6,782 bases of DNA from Polyangiaceae bacterium (GTDB taxonomy: Bacteria; Myxococcota_A; Polyangia; Polyangiales; Polyangiaceae), in contig JAKVCH010000159.1 in the NCBI GenBank assembly GCA_022447485.1, forward strand, positions 1 through 6,782. The letters are read 5' to 3'. How positions within the stretch are numbered: the first letter of the stretch is position 1; each line of letters begins with the position of its first letter. Below the pieces are notes generated by a model. The model was given only the letters and a program-made list of their open reading frames with translations, was not told where the DNA came from and searched no databases. Position numbers and translations under genes: made by a program. Positions 1 to 5,828 of the stretch are shown here, piece after piece.

Positions 1-1079
1 AAGTCGATACCCAGTCCGGCAAGGATAATCAGACCGGCCGCACTAATCACGTTCAATTCAGGGCTGAAGATCGCCATCAATCCCAGCGCCCAGATACTCC
101 CTAAGGTCTGGGGTAGGAGTAGTAAGATCAATGCACGAAAACGCCGAAACTGAATCACTAAGACCAACACCACCAAGGCGATGCCGATACCAAAAGTGCG
201 TTTCAAGTCGTCCATGACTTGGTCACGCATCTTCGGCAAGTTGCGATAGATACCAGTTGCCGCAATCTTGACATCATCTGGCGCATTATCGGGCAGCTTG
301 CTTTGCATCAGAGCCTCGGCCCGCTCCACCATTTGCCGGGAAAACTCCAGGTCTGCAGGCTCCTGGCTGAGGGTGGCTTCAATCACGCATGTCTTGCCGT
401 CCTCACTGCAGAGCTCTCCTGCCACCCAACCTTTGGGATGCTGAATCTCTTTTTTCTCTTTTCCTTTTTCGTCGGGTAGATCGCCGGCTGCGCCTTCTAG
501 GCCTGATTTTCCAAAGATCGACGCTAAAGACTTCATCTCTGGCTTTTCGGCGAAGGAATCACGGAGAGCCTGAAAATCTGGTTCAGAAACTTCATCGTCT
601 TCTTCGAGGAGTACGCAGCCCGGCATTTTCGCGCACTTCTTATGCTCCACATAACCCTCCACCTCGTCGGCGAAGTTTTCCAAAGTTTCAGTATCTAAAT
701 AGAGCAGGCGACGCTTTAAGAAGAAATCAGGATCGCGAGCACGAATCGCCGCCACAGTCTCCGGCCACTTCTGCACCTCGGGAAATGACTCAGCAATCAC
801 CTGGCGATTCACATCAGGATCCGAAGAAGTAATCACCATATAAAAGCGAGAGATGCCGGCAAAGCGCTTGGTGGCCTCAGTATTTGCCACCTGAGTGGGA
901 GTGCCTAGGGGCAAGAGAGCATCAATACGCGTATCGAGACTTAAGCCCCGCATGCCCAGCCCAAAGCCCAGTGTGACCAGAGCGAGCACACCGAGCACAA
1001 GCCAAGGGGCCTTCAGACAAAAAGAAACATAGGCGAGGGCGACGCGAACACTACGATGAGGTGAGGATGACTGATTCAT
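1..1079 (-). CDS. RND/MMPL-family transporter, N-terminal part (runs off left edge)
   Basis: The minus-strand frame is open from an ATG at 1079 to the window edge, giving 359 codons with no stop. The N-terminus is polar and basic, followed by a first membrane segment at about residues 24-43. A large extracytoplasmic domain follows (about 45-295) and begins with LDTRIDALLP, a signature of MMPL-type exporters. Three more membrane segments come at about 297-311, 316-337 and 343-359. The last ends in GLGID, matching the Gly-rich Asp-containing TM4 motif of the RND superfamily, whose acidic residue relays protons. The family exports lipids or hydrophobic compounds across the inner membrane; the substrate cannot be told here. 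The outer domain has an extended charged insert (about 140-235) with four Cys (149, 155, 224, 231). An in-frame ATG two codons upstream (1085) is an equal alternative start; neither has a clear Shine-Dalgarno. Full-length relatives are typically 750-900 residues, so over half is missing. Family call firm, subfamily unknown. Confidence 0.88.
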   Translation of the reverse strand, partial: MNQSSSPHRSVRVALAYVSFCLKAPWLVLGVLALVTLGFGLGMRGLSLDTRIDALLPLGTPTQVANTEATKRFAGISRFYMVITSSDPDVNRQVIAESFPEVQKWPETVAAIRARDPDFFLKRRLLYLDTETLENFADEVEGYVEHKKCAKMPGCVLLEEDDEVSEPDFQALRDSFAEKPEMKSLASIFGKSGLEGAAGDLPDEKGKEKKEIQHPKGWVAGELCSEDGKTCVIEATLSQEPADLEFSRQMVERAEALMQSKLPDNAPDDVKIAATGIYRNLPKMRDQVMDDLKRTFGIGIALVVLVLVIQFRRFRALILLLLPQTLGSIWALGLMAIFSPELNVISAAGLIILAGLGID

Positions 1080-1281
1080 GGGCATTCGAAAGGCCGGAAG
1101 GAACCTCTCTCCGCCGCGAGATATCACATGGAATCAACAAAAAGTCCCGCTCAGAGCAGATTTCTAGGGAATTTCCCGGACGGAAAAGCCTCCCTGCCGG
1201 ACCTAGGCCTGGAAAAGAGCAGCCAGCTTCTTCGAGTCCCAAAAATTTGTCCCAAAGAGTCCTTGTCGAGCATCATGGGTC
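1080..1281. other. divergent intergenic region between transporter and lipoprotein genes
   Basis: This 202-base stretch separates two divergently transcribed genes and so should contain both promoters. I could not pick out a convincing -35/-10 pair on either strand. Visible elements are an 11-base palindrome GGGAATTTCCC at 1167-1177 and a direct repeat of GTCCCAAA at 1236-1243 and 1249-1256, flanked by GAGTCC at 1234-1239 and 1257-1262. Short open frames here look like chance and none has coding character. Confidence 0.5.
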
Positions 1282-1665
1282 ATGGCCTTGCAAGCTCGTA
1301 TTCTCCTGCTCCTCGGGTCTTTCCTCATCTGCACGGCCTGTGCTCATCCAGCCGAAAGAGCCCTCGAAGGCGAATGGTGGGGCACGTCGGTAGAAAATTT
1401 CGATGACGCGATGATTGCGTCTGCAACGGGTTGGGCTCGGGGAACCCGACTGGCTTTCCGAGACCATAAGTTAATCGTCTCCCTGCCATCCGAAAAATCA
1501 CGCCAAGGCACATTTCGACTCACAGCCATCGAAGACCGCGAAGTCCAACTGGCGGTACTCGATGCCGAGGGCGTTGAATCAGAGCTCAGAGTGATCGTCG
1601 ACGATGAAGACACAATTCGCTGGGTTCTGGGGGACGGACGCACCATGGTGCTCCATAAACACTGA
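1282..1665 (+). CDS. predicted small lipoprotein of unknown function
   Basis: The product is 127 residues long. The N-terminus has one Arg near the start (residue 6), a hydrophobic stretch (LLLLGSFLIC), then CTAC, which serves as a plausible lipobox with Cys20 as the lipidated residue. The Cys at -3 is less common than Leu, so the lipidation call is probable, not certain. The mature part, about 107 residues, is soluble and rich in beta-prone alternation. It includes EGEWWGTSVENFDD, ATGWARGTRLAF and a C-terminal GDGRTMVLHK. The repeated pattern of a short strand followed by a charged turn suggests a small beta-barrel or lipocalin-like fold, but this is inference. The start is ATG at 1282 with only a weak GGGT just upstream; this start alone gives an intact signal peptide. 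I do not recognise a named family. It is divergent from the transporter and 151 bases ahead of the transferase gene, so envelope-related work is likely but unproven. Confidence 0.72.
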   Translation: MALQARILLLLGSFLICTACAHPAERALEGEWWGTSVENFDDAMIASATGWARGTRLAFRDHKLIVSLPSEKSRQGTFRLTAIEDREVQLAVLDAEGVESELRVIVDDEDTIRWVLGDGRTMVLHKH

Positions 1666-1816
1666 CGCAGAGCAGCCTCGCCCAAAGGCACAGCCTTCTC
1701 TCGGTTTTCGCCTGCTCTCTATCAGTCATCCGGGTGAGGGTTTTCATTTCCAGCAAAGAAAAGTCGAGAAATCGTTTTCCTTGAGCGCCTCCGAAAACAT
1801 GACATGCTTTGTCTAG
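1666..1816. other. intergenic region upstream of the transferase gene, with GTTTTC repeats
   Basis: This 151-base gap contains three same-orientation copies of GTTTTC at 1704-1709, 1740-1745 and 1774-1779, spaced 36 and 34 bases apart. An inverted copy, GAAAAC, lies at 1793-1798 just ahead of the transferase start. The best promoter-like pair I found (TTGAGC at 1781 with CATGCT at 1803) is poor. No terminator with a T-run follows the lipoprotein gene, so read-through into the transferase gene is possible. Confidence 0.4.
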
Positions 1817-2563
1817 GTGACTGACCCTCATGCCCACGTACCTCGAATTGTCGATAGCGACCCGCCTGAGTTGGTCGTTTACGATCGCGAGCAGCCCTGT
1901 CCCTACTTAAAAGACCGCTCGTCGCGTTTACCACTCCGCTTGCCATCTCGACCTCTGACTCGCCCTGAGCTCGAAGAAAGACTCCAAGCCGGCGACCGCC
2001 GCCAGGGCTACGTGCTGTACCGACCGGCCTGCAATGAGTGTCGGCAATGCGAAGCTATTCGCCTACCAGTCCAAGAATACCGCCTCTCCAAAACCCAAGC
2101 CCGTATCCTCAGGCGAGCAGAAAAGGAGTTAGAGATTCGCATCGCTGCACCCTCTGTGGATGAGCGAAGAGTCGAGCTCTACAACCGCCATAAAAGCGAG
2201 CGAGGTCTCGGCGACGAGCAACCAGAAATTGACGCCGAAGGCTACCGAGCCTTCCTCGTCGCCTCCAGTTGCGACACATTTGAACTCTCTTTCTGGAAAG
2301 ACAATGAGTTAATTGGAGTTGCCATCTGCGATCGCTCCAGCGAGTCCCTATCAGCAGTCTACTGCTGCTATGACCCTCAATATAGCAAATACAGTCTCGG
2401 TACCATCTCCATCTTGCATCAGTTATCACTCTGTAAGAAATGGTCTCTCGATTGGCTCTACCTTGGACTCTATATCTCCGGATGCCAAGCGATGGAGTAC
2501 AAGGCTCGTTACCTACCTCACCAAAGGCTGATTAACGACGACTGGGTCACTTTTGAGAGGTAG
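1817..2563 (+). CDS. bpt: ATE-family leucyl/arginyl-tRNA--protein transferase (Bpt type)
   Basis: The product is 248 residues long, normal for bacterial Bpt. It should transfer leucine (Bpt) or arginine (eukaryotic ATE1) from charged tRNA to proteins with N-terminal Asp or Glu, marking them for the N-degron pathway read by ClpS and degraded by ClpAP in the cytoplasm. The N-terminal ATE domain shows CPYL at 28-31, GDRRQG at 59-64 and RPACNEC at 69-75 with a further Cys at 78, then the basic SKTQARILRR at 91-100. The C-terminal domain, a GNAT-like fold in this family, shows ELYNRHKSERG at 120-130, YSLGTISIL at 192-200, YLGLYISGC at 215-223 and MEYKARYLP at 226-234. All are family hallmarks. The start is GTG with a weak Shine-Dalgarno; no nearby in-frame ATG precedes the conserved core. 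Leucine specificity is inferred from the bacterial type, not read from the sequence. The Cys cluster matches residues linked to Fe-S or redox sensing in ATE1. Confidence 0.93.
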   Translation: MTDPHAHVPRIVDSDPPELVVYDREQPCPYLKDRSSRLPLRLPSRPLTRPELEERLQAGDRRQGYVLYRPACNECRQCEAIRLPVQEYRLSKTQARILRRAEKELEIRIAAPSVDERRVELYNRHKSERGLGDEQPEIDAEGYRAFLVASSCDTFELSFWKDNELIGVAICDRSSESLSAVYCCYDPQYSKYSLGTISILHQLSLCKKWSLDWLYLGLYISGCQAMEYKARYLPHQRLINDDWVTFER

Positions 2564-2629
2564 GTCGGAAATCATCATCTCGAGCAACGAGCCAAGGGGA
2601 AGGTGCCCGAGCAGAAGCTATTGCAAGAA
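2564..2629. other. convergent intergenic gap without recognisable terminator
   Basis: The transferase gene and the FrzS-like gene end tail to tail, 66 bases apart. A bidirectional intrinsic terminator would be expected. The only inverted repeat seen is a 4-bp CTCG/CGAG pair at about 2579-2591 without a T-run, so termination may be Rho-dependent or lie inside the opposing genes. Confidence 0.4.
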
Positions 2630-4906
2630 TTACTCCGGCGTCGCCACCTCGACGACTTCGCCGAGCTGCTGAAGGGCTGAATTCAAAGAATCTCGAGCAC
2701 CCTGAATGATTGCCGAATTCGCCGTGTTTTTTTCCAGCGATTGACGCAACTTTTCAGCCTCAGCCTGCAAGGAATCTTGAGAAGCTCCCAACTCAACTCG
2801 AATACTAGCAAGTTCAGCTTCTAATTGAGTCATACGACCCTCTCGTTCGTCGAGGGAGGCTTGCTTGGCGTCTCGCTCTTGGGTCATCGCGGCTAATTGG
2901 GCTTCTAGTTGTGCAACAACTTCTTCCTTTTCTTTCTCAAGAGCATCTTTCTGCTCCTGAAGGGCGCCGAAGCGCGAATCAAATTCGCTCTTCTGATCGG
3001 CTAGAGCTGCCGTTCTTTCGTCCCCAAGCTCTTTCTCCCGCCCCTGAAGCGCCTGAGCAGCCGCTTCGCTGGCTTCTTCTGTTGCTTGCTGATGATCCGC
3101 ACGCAGCTTCCTCATCGACTCCTCATTGGCTCGATGCAATGAAGCCAGTTTGGAATCTTGCTCAGCCCGCAACTCATCACGACAGGCGGAAACCGCCATT
3201 TCTTTCTCTGATAGAGCTTGCGTCGCTGCCTCTGCAAGAGCGTTTTCCTTCTCCACGGAAGCTTCGCTTGCAGCTTGGGCGCGAGCAGCTTCTACAGCCT
3301 CATTTTGGTCTTGCTCGGCCTGACGCTGAGCAGCTTCTAACGCCTCGCGCTGCTCAACTTTTAAGCTGGCTTCTTGTGCATCACGTTGGGTCAGCTGATT
3401 TTCATGGGCCTCCTTTAGATCCTTGATTTCTGCCAAGCGCAGCTCCAACTCCTCGGCTTGACGCTCGGTCTTTTGGCGGAAGTCGTCGGCCCTTTTGCTG
3501 GCCTGAGCCTTATCGTCTGTCAGCGCTTCACGAGTCTTCAGAAGCTCAGCATTTTCTTTTTCCAGGCCTCGCAATTTATCTTGGACATCAGCCTGCTCGC
3601 GCTCCAAACGGAGACAACTCTCATTCTGTTGGAGCAAGTCTTTTTGAGAAGCATTGAGCTGCTCACGCACCTCCAAAATTTCCTTATCTTTCTTATTCAG
3701 CTGCTCCCGCAAATCGAGAAACTCTCGCGCGGATCCAGCGCTCGCGTTGGACTCCACTTGGGTCTTCAGCGCCTCAATTTCATTCTTTTGAGCAACGAGC
3801 TCATCGTTCTTGGATTTCAGCTCGGCCGCACCAGTCTCCAGCTCAGCTTTAATGACACCCAGCTCCCGCTCTCGTTCTTGGGAGAGCCCCTTGCTTTCTT
3901 CGAAAGACTCTTCCAACTCTTCAATTCGCAGAGCTTGCTCATCGATTGTTTTTTGTAGCTCGAGGCGAACAGCTTCTTGAACTCCGCCATTCTCGGCAGG
4001 ACTCTTGCTAGCGTCGCCAACACCCTGGGACTCAGTCACAAGCGAGTCGTCGCCAGAAAGAGCAGCTTCATCCACCAGCGCAGCACTCGGCTCCTCAGTA
4101 TCTTCAACTGACTCGACGATATCGATGTCTAAATCGTCGATGGATTCAAAGCTTTCTCGACTGGGCGAATTCACCTCTTCGACGCTCTGGACCCCAGGGT
4201 CTTCGACCAATTGCTCGAAAGGTTCGACAGCTGCTGGCATCTGCTCGGAGAAGACTCCAGCGCTCTCATTCCCTTCGTCCCGGTCGGTCGCAACGGGATC
4301 GGCTGAATTGGCAGCGGCTTCTGGGGAGTCCTCGGCACTATCAACAACCTGCGCCTCCGATGATGGCTCAGCTAAGAGCTGACCAAAAGCAGCATCGGTA
4401 ATCTCCGCAATCTCATCATCGGAAGAAGCGCCATCATCTTCTTCACTTTCTACCTCAAACTCTTCTTCAAATTCAATTTCGTCGAGGTCATCGATTTCAT
4501 CAAATTCGTCGTTATCGAGCTCGCCTCCTCCGGCAAAACTCACGAGCCTTTCCATACGCAAGATCAGCTCATCTGCAGCCACGGGCTTTTTAATATAATC
4601 TTGAGCAGCGGCTTTCTTGAGCCGACGGTGCTGCTCAAAGGTCTCCTCTGTCGCCTGACTACTCAAAAGAATCACCGGAATCGGCGCTAGCTCAGGATTC
4701 TTTTTCAGCTTCTTACAAATCGAATAACCATTTCCCGACTCTAGCTCTACGGTCAGTAAAATCAGATCAGGGTGCTCTTGTTGAGCGGCGGTCAAACCTT
4801 CTTCGCCATCGGCGATCACCTTCGACTCACAGCCTTTCGACGCAAGGGCTTGAGCAATAGAGTCGGCGAAAGAGAGATCACTCTCGATGATAAGAACCTT
4901 GGTCAT
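2630..4906 (-). CDS. FrzS-like protein: atypical receiver, acidic linker, long coiled coil
   Basis: The product is 758 residues from the ATG at 4906. Residues 1-123 form a receiver domain (KVLIIESD, PDLILLTVEL, PVILLSS, DYIKKPV). Thr52 stands where the phospho-accepting Asp belongs. The N-terminal acidic pair is also altered (Glu8-Ser9-Asp10), while Ser82 and Lys107 of the switch remain. The GYSICKKLKK and QHRRLKK stretches resemble the receiver of Myxococcus xanthus FrzS, a polar protein of type IV pilus motility with an atypical receiver. Residues about 128-310 are a very acidic, low-complexity linker with two IDDLD motifs (138-142 and 256-260). Residues about 310-725 are a Glu/Ala/Gln/Lys-rich coiled coil, interrupted near 386-395 (SNASAGSA), followed by a short hydrophobic-patterned tail, 730-754. 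No membrane segment is seen. An upstream ATG at 5023 adds 39 residues but was rejected: MTKVLIIE is the natural receiver start and has an SD. The likely role is a cytoplasmic polarity or motility scaffold; orthology to FrzS itself is unproven. Confidence 0.9.
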   Translation of the reverse strand: MTKVLIIESDLSFADSIAQALASKGCESKVIADGEEGLTAAQQEHPDLILLTVELESGNGYSICKKLKKNPELAPIPVILLSSQATEETFEQHRRLKKAAAQDYIKKPVAADELILRMERLVSFAGGGELDNDEFDEIDDLDEIEFEEEFEVESEEDDGASSDDEIAEITDAAFGQLLAEPSSEAQVVDSAEDSPEAAANSADPVATDRDEGNESAGVFSEQMPAAVEPFEQLVEDPGVQSVEEVNSPSRESFESIDDLDIDIVESVEDTEEPSAALVDEAALSGDDSLVTESQGVGDASKSPAENGGVQEAVRLELQKTIDEQALRIEELEESFEESKGLSQERERELGVIKAELETGAAELKSKNDELVAQKNEIEALKTQVESNASAGSAREFLDLREQLNKKDKEILEVREQLNASQKDLLQQNESCLRLEREQADVQDKLRGLEKENAELLKTREALTDDKAQASKRADDFRQKTERQAEELELRLAEIKDLKEAHENQLTQRDAQEASLKVEQREALEAAQRQAEQDQNEAVEAARAQAASEASVEKENALAEAATQALSEKEMAVSACRDELRAEQDSKLASLHRANEESMRKLRADHQQATEEASEAAAQALQGREKELGDERTAALADQKSEFDSRFGALQEQKDALEKEKEEVVAQLEAQLAAMTQERDAKQASLDEREGRMTQLEAELASIRVELGASQDSLQAEAEKLRQSLEKNTANSAIIQGARDSLNSALQQLGEVVEVATPE

Positions 4907-4912
4907 TGGATA

Positions 4913-4918
4913 CCTTCT
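4913..4918 (-). promoter_or_regulatory. Shine-Dalgarno AGAAGG of the FrzS-like gene
   Basis: Read on the minus strand, AGAAGG lies 6 bases before the ATG at 4906. This spacing supports the inner start over the in-frame ATG at 5023. Confidence 0.7.
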
Positions 4919-4965
4919 GAAAACAATGCAGCGAGCCCCAGAATTTTCGGAGCAAGCCAGATGAC

Positions 4966-4984
4966 GGCTCTCAAAGAGAGAGCC
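4966..4984 (-). promoter_or_regulatory. 7-bp stem-loop in the leader of the FrzS-like gene
   Basis: GGCTCTC at 4966-4972 pairs with GAGAGCC at 4978-4984 around a 5-base loop, about 60 bases upstream of the start. No T-run follows on either strand, so it is not a standard terminator. It could be a leader structure, an operator or chance. Confidence 0.35.
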
Positions 4985-5088
4985 CCCAAATTCCGGAAGG
5001 GCACGATAGCGACCAGCGAGCATTCTGTGAAGAATGACTCGACGATCTCTTCACTTAGTCGAAGAAATTAATCAGAGTTCAGTCCTTG

Positions 5089-5787
5089 CTATTTCGATAA
5101 GCGACTTGCTTTTTCGTCATGACCGCCCACGCCAAATCGTCCAGCTAAGACGCGCAAAACACTGCGAAACGAAAGCTTTCGCCAAAGCACCCCGACCAAA
5201 AGGTGATAAATTTCATCGGCTGCCTCATTGGCCACTCGCTCGTCACTTTCATTCGCAAGCGCCTCGGCTAACTCACCTGCTTCTTCGCAAACCTTTTCAC
5301 CGATTTTCTTCGCTCCGCCATCAAAAAGAGAGCGAGTGTAGCTTTTTTCCCCGGTGCTTGCGCGCCGCCCCTCCAATTCTCTTTCCAATACAGAGAAGAA
5401 TGGCAGGGCGAGGGAATTCTCTTTCACGCGAACATCATCTAAGTTTTCGCCCTCTTGTAAGTCGGGGATCAGCTCGTGGAGAAAACAATTTTCGGCGCCG
5501 GTATGACACGAGGGTCCCCGAGGCTCGGCTAAAACTAAGATAGTATCAGCATCACAATCGGCAAAGACCTGGTGGACCTCAAGAAAATGGCCGCTCGTCT
5601 CTCCCTTGACCCACGAGCTCTGTCGCGAGCGACTAAAGAAGGTAGCTTTTCGCGTCTTGAGCGTCTGCTCCAACGCCTCACGATTCATCCAAGCCATCAT
5701 TCTCACTTCACCGGTTAAGTGGTCTTGCACCACCGCTGGAATGAGGCCTTGGTCGTTGTATTTCAGGGAATTGATAGAAAAGGTCAT
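5089..5787 (-). CDS. hisIE: bifunctional phosphoribosyl-AMP cyclohydrolase / phosphoribosyl-ATP pyrophosphohydrolase
   Basis: The product is 232 residues long and catalyses steps two and three of histidine biosynthesis: PR-ATP to PR-AMP (HisE) and PR-AMP ring opening to ProFAR (HisI). HisI spans residues about 8-115, with GLIPAVVQD, MMAWMN, FFSRSRQSSWVKG, the Mg-binding DCDAD (Asp77, 79, 81) and Zn-ligand cysteines 78, 94 and 101. HisE spans about 132-232, with KIGEKVCEEAGELAEAL (Glu168, 169, 172) and NEAADEIYH (Glu188, Asp191) for Mg-pyrophosphate binding, ending in the usual GGHDEKASR. All catalytic residues appear intact. I chose ATG 5787, which gives the family-like MTFSINSL start and has GAGG 12 bases upstream. 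ATG 5805 adds six residues, MRTPKL, and lacks an SD. No other his gene is visible. The gene lies 41 bases after the tail-domain gene and is probably cotranscribed with it. Confidence 0.95.
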   Translation of the reverse strand: MTFSINSLKYNDQGLIPAVVQDHLTGEVRMMAWMNREALEQTLKTRKATFFSRSRQSSWVKGETSGHFLEVHQVFADCDADTILVLAEPRGPSCHTGAENCFLHELIPDLQEGENLDDVRVKENSLALPFFSVLERELEGRRASTGEKSYTRSLFDGGAKKIGEKVCEEAGELAEALANESDERVANEAADEIYHLLVGVLWRKLSFRSVLRVLAGRFGVGGHDEKASRLSK

Positions 5788-5789
5788 GA

Positions 5790-5818
5790 GCTTTGGCGTC
5801 CTCATAGCACGCCAAAGC
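5790..5818 (-). promoter_or_regulatory. perfect 10-bp inverted repeat over the hisIE start region
   Basis: GCTTTGGCGT (5790-5799) and ACGCCAAAGC (5809-5818) are perfect inverted arms around a 9-base loop. In the hisIE transcript the loop reads GCTATGAGG, so it contains both the alternative ATG (5805) and the GAGG that would serve ATG 5787. The downstream arm ends two bases before ATG 5787. No T-run follows on either strand, so it is not a typical intrinsic terminator. A translational control hairpin or a protein-binding operator is possible. It falls between the stop of the upstream gene and hisIE. Confidence 0.6.
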
Positions 5819-5828
5819 GAAGATGAAC

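Noticed and set aside
219..832. Plus-strand open frames at 219-479 and 389-832
   Set aside because: They lie wholly antisense to the transporter gene, whose 359-codon frame has clear family motifs.
1167..1177. Palindrome GGGAATTTCCC as an operator
   Set aside because: Only 5-bp arms, a single copy, and no adjoining promoter identified; chance is adequate.
1051..1406. Short open frames on both strands across the divergent intergenic region
   Set aside because: Mutually overlapping, Ser/Pro/Arg-rich, and extending into the real genes in the wrong frame.
1781..1808. Sigma-70 promoter TTGAGC/CATGCT before the transferase gene
   Set aside because: The -10 matches only half of the consensus and lies too close to the GTG start to be convincing.
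2564..2629. Intrinsic terminator between the convergent genes
   Set aside because: No stem longer than about 4 bp and no T-run on either strand.
2911..3958. Long plus-strand open frames opposite the coiled-coil gene (2911-3426 and 3458-3958)
   Set aside because: Antisense shadows of a strongly biased Glu/Ala/Gln/Lys coding sequence; products are Leu/Ser/Phe-rich with no domain or SD support.
4907..5023. Upstream ATG (5023) extending the FrzS-like protein by 39 residues
   Set aside because: The extension has no receiver-family character, while ATG 4906 starts exactly at the first beta strand and has AGAAGG 6 bases upstream.
5052..5070. Hairpin TCTTC/GAAGA after hisIE as a terminator
   Set aside because: Only 5-bp arms, AT-rich, and no run of T on the transcript side.
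5034..5543. Plus-strand frame opposite hisIE (169 residues)
   Set aside because: Antisense to a fully intact HisIE; the Arg/His/Leu-rich product has no recognisable motif.
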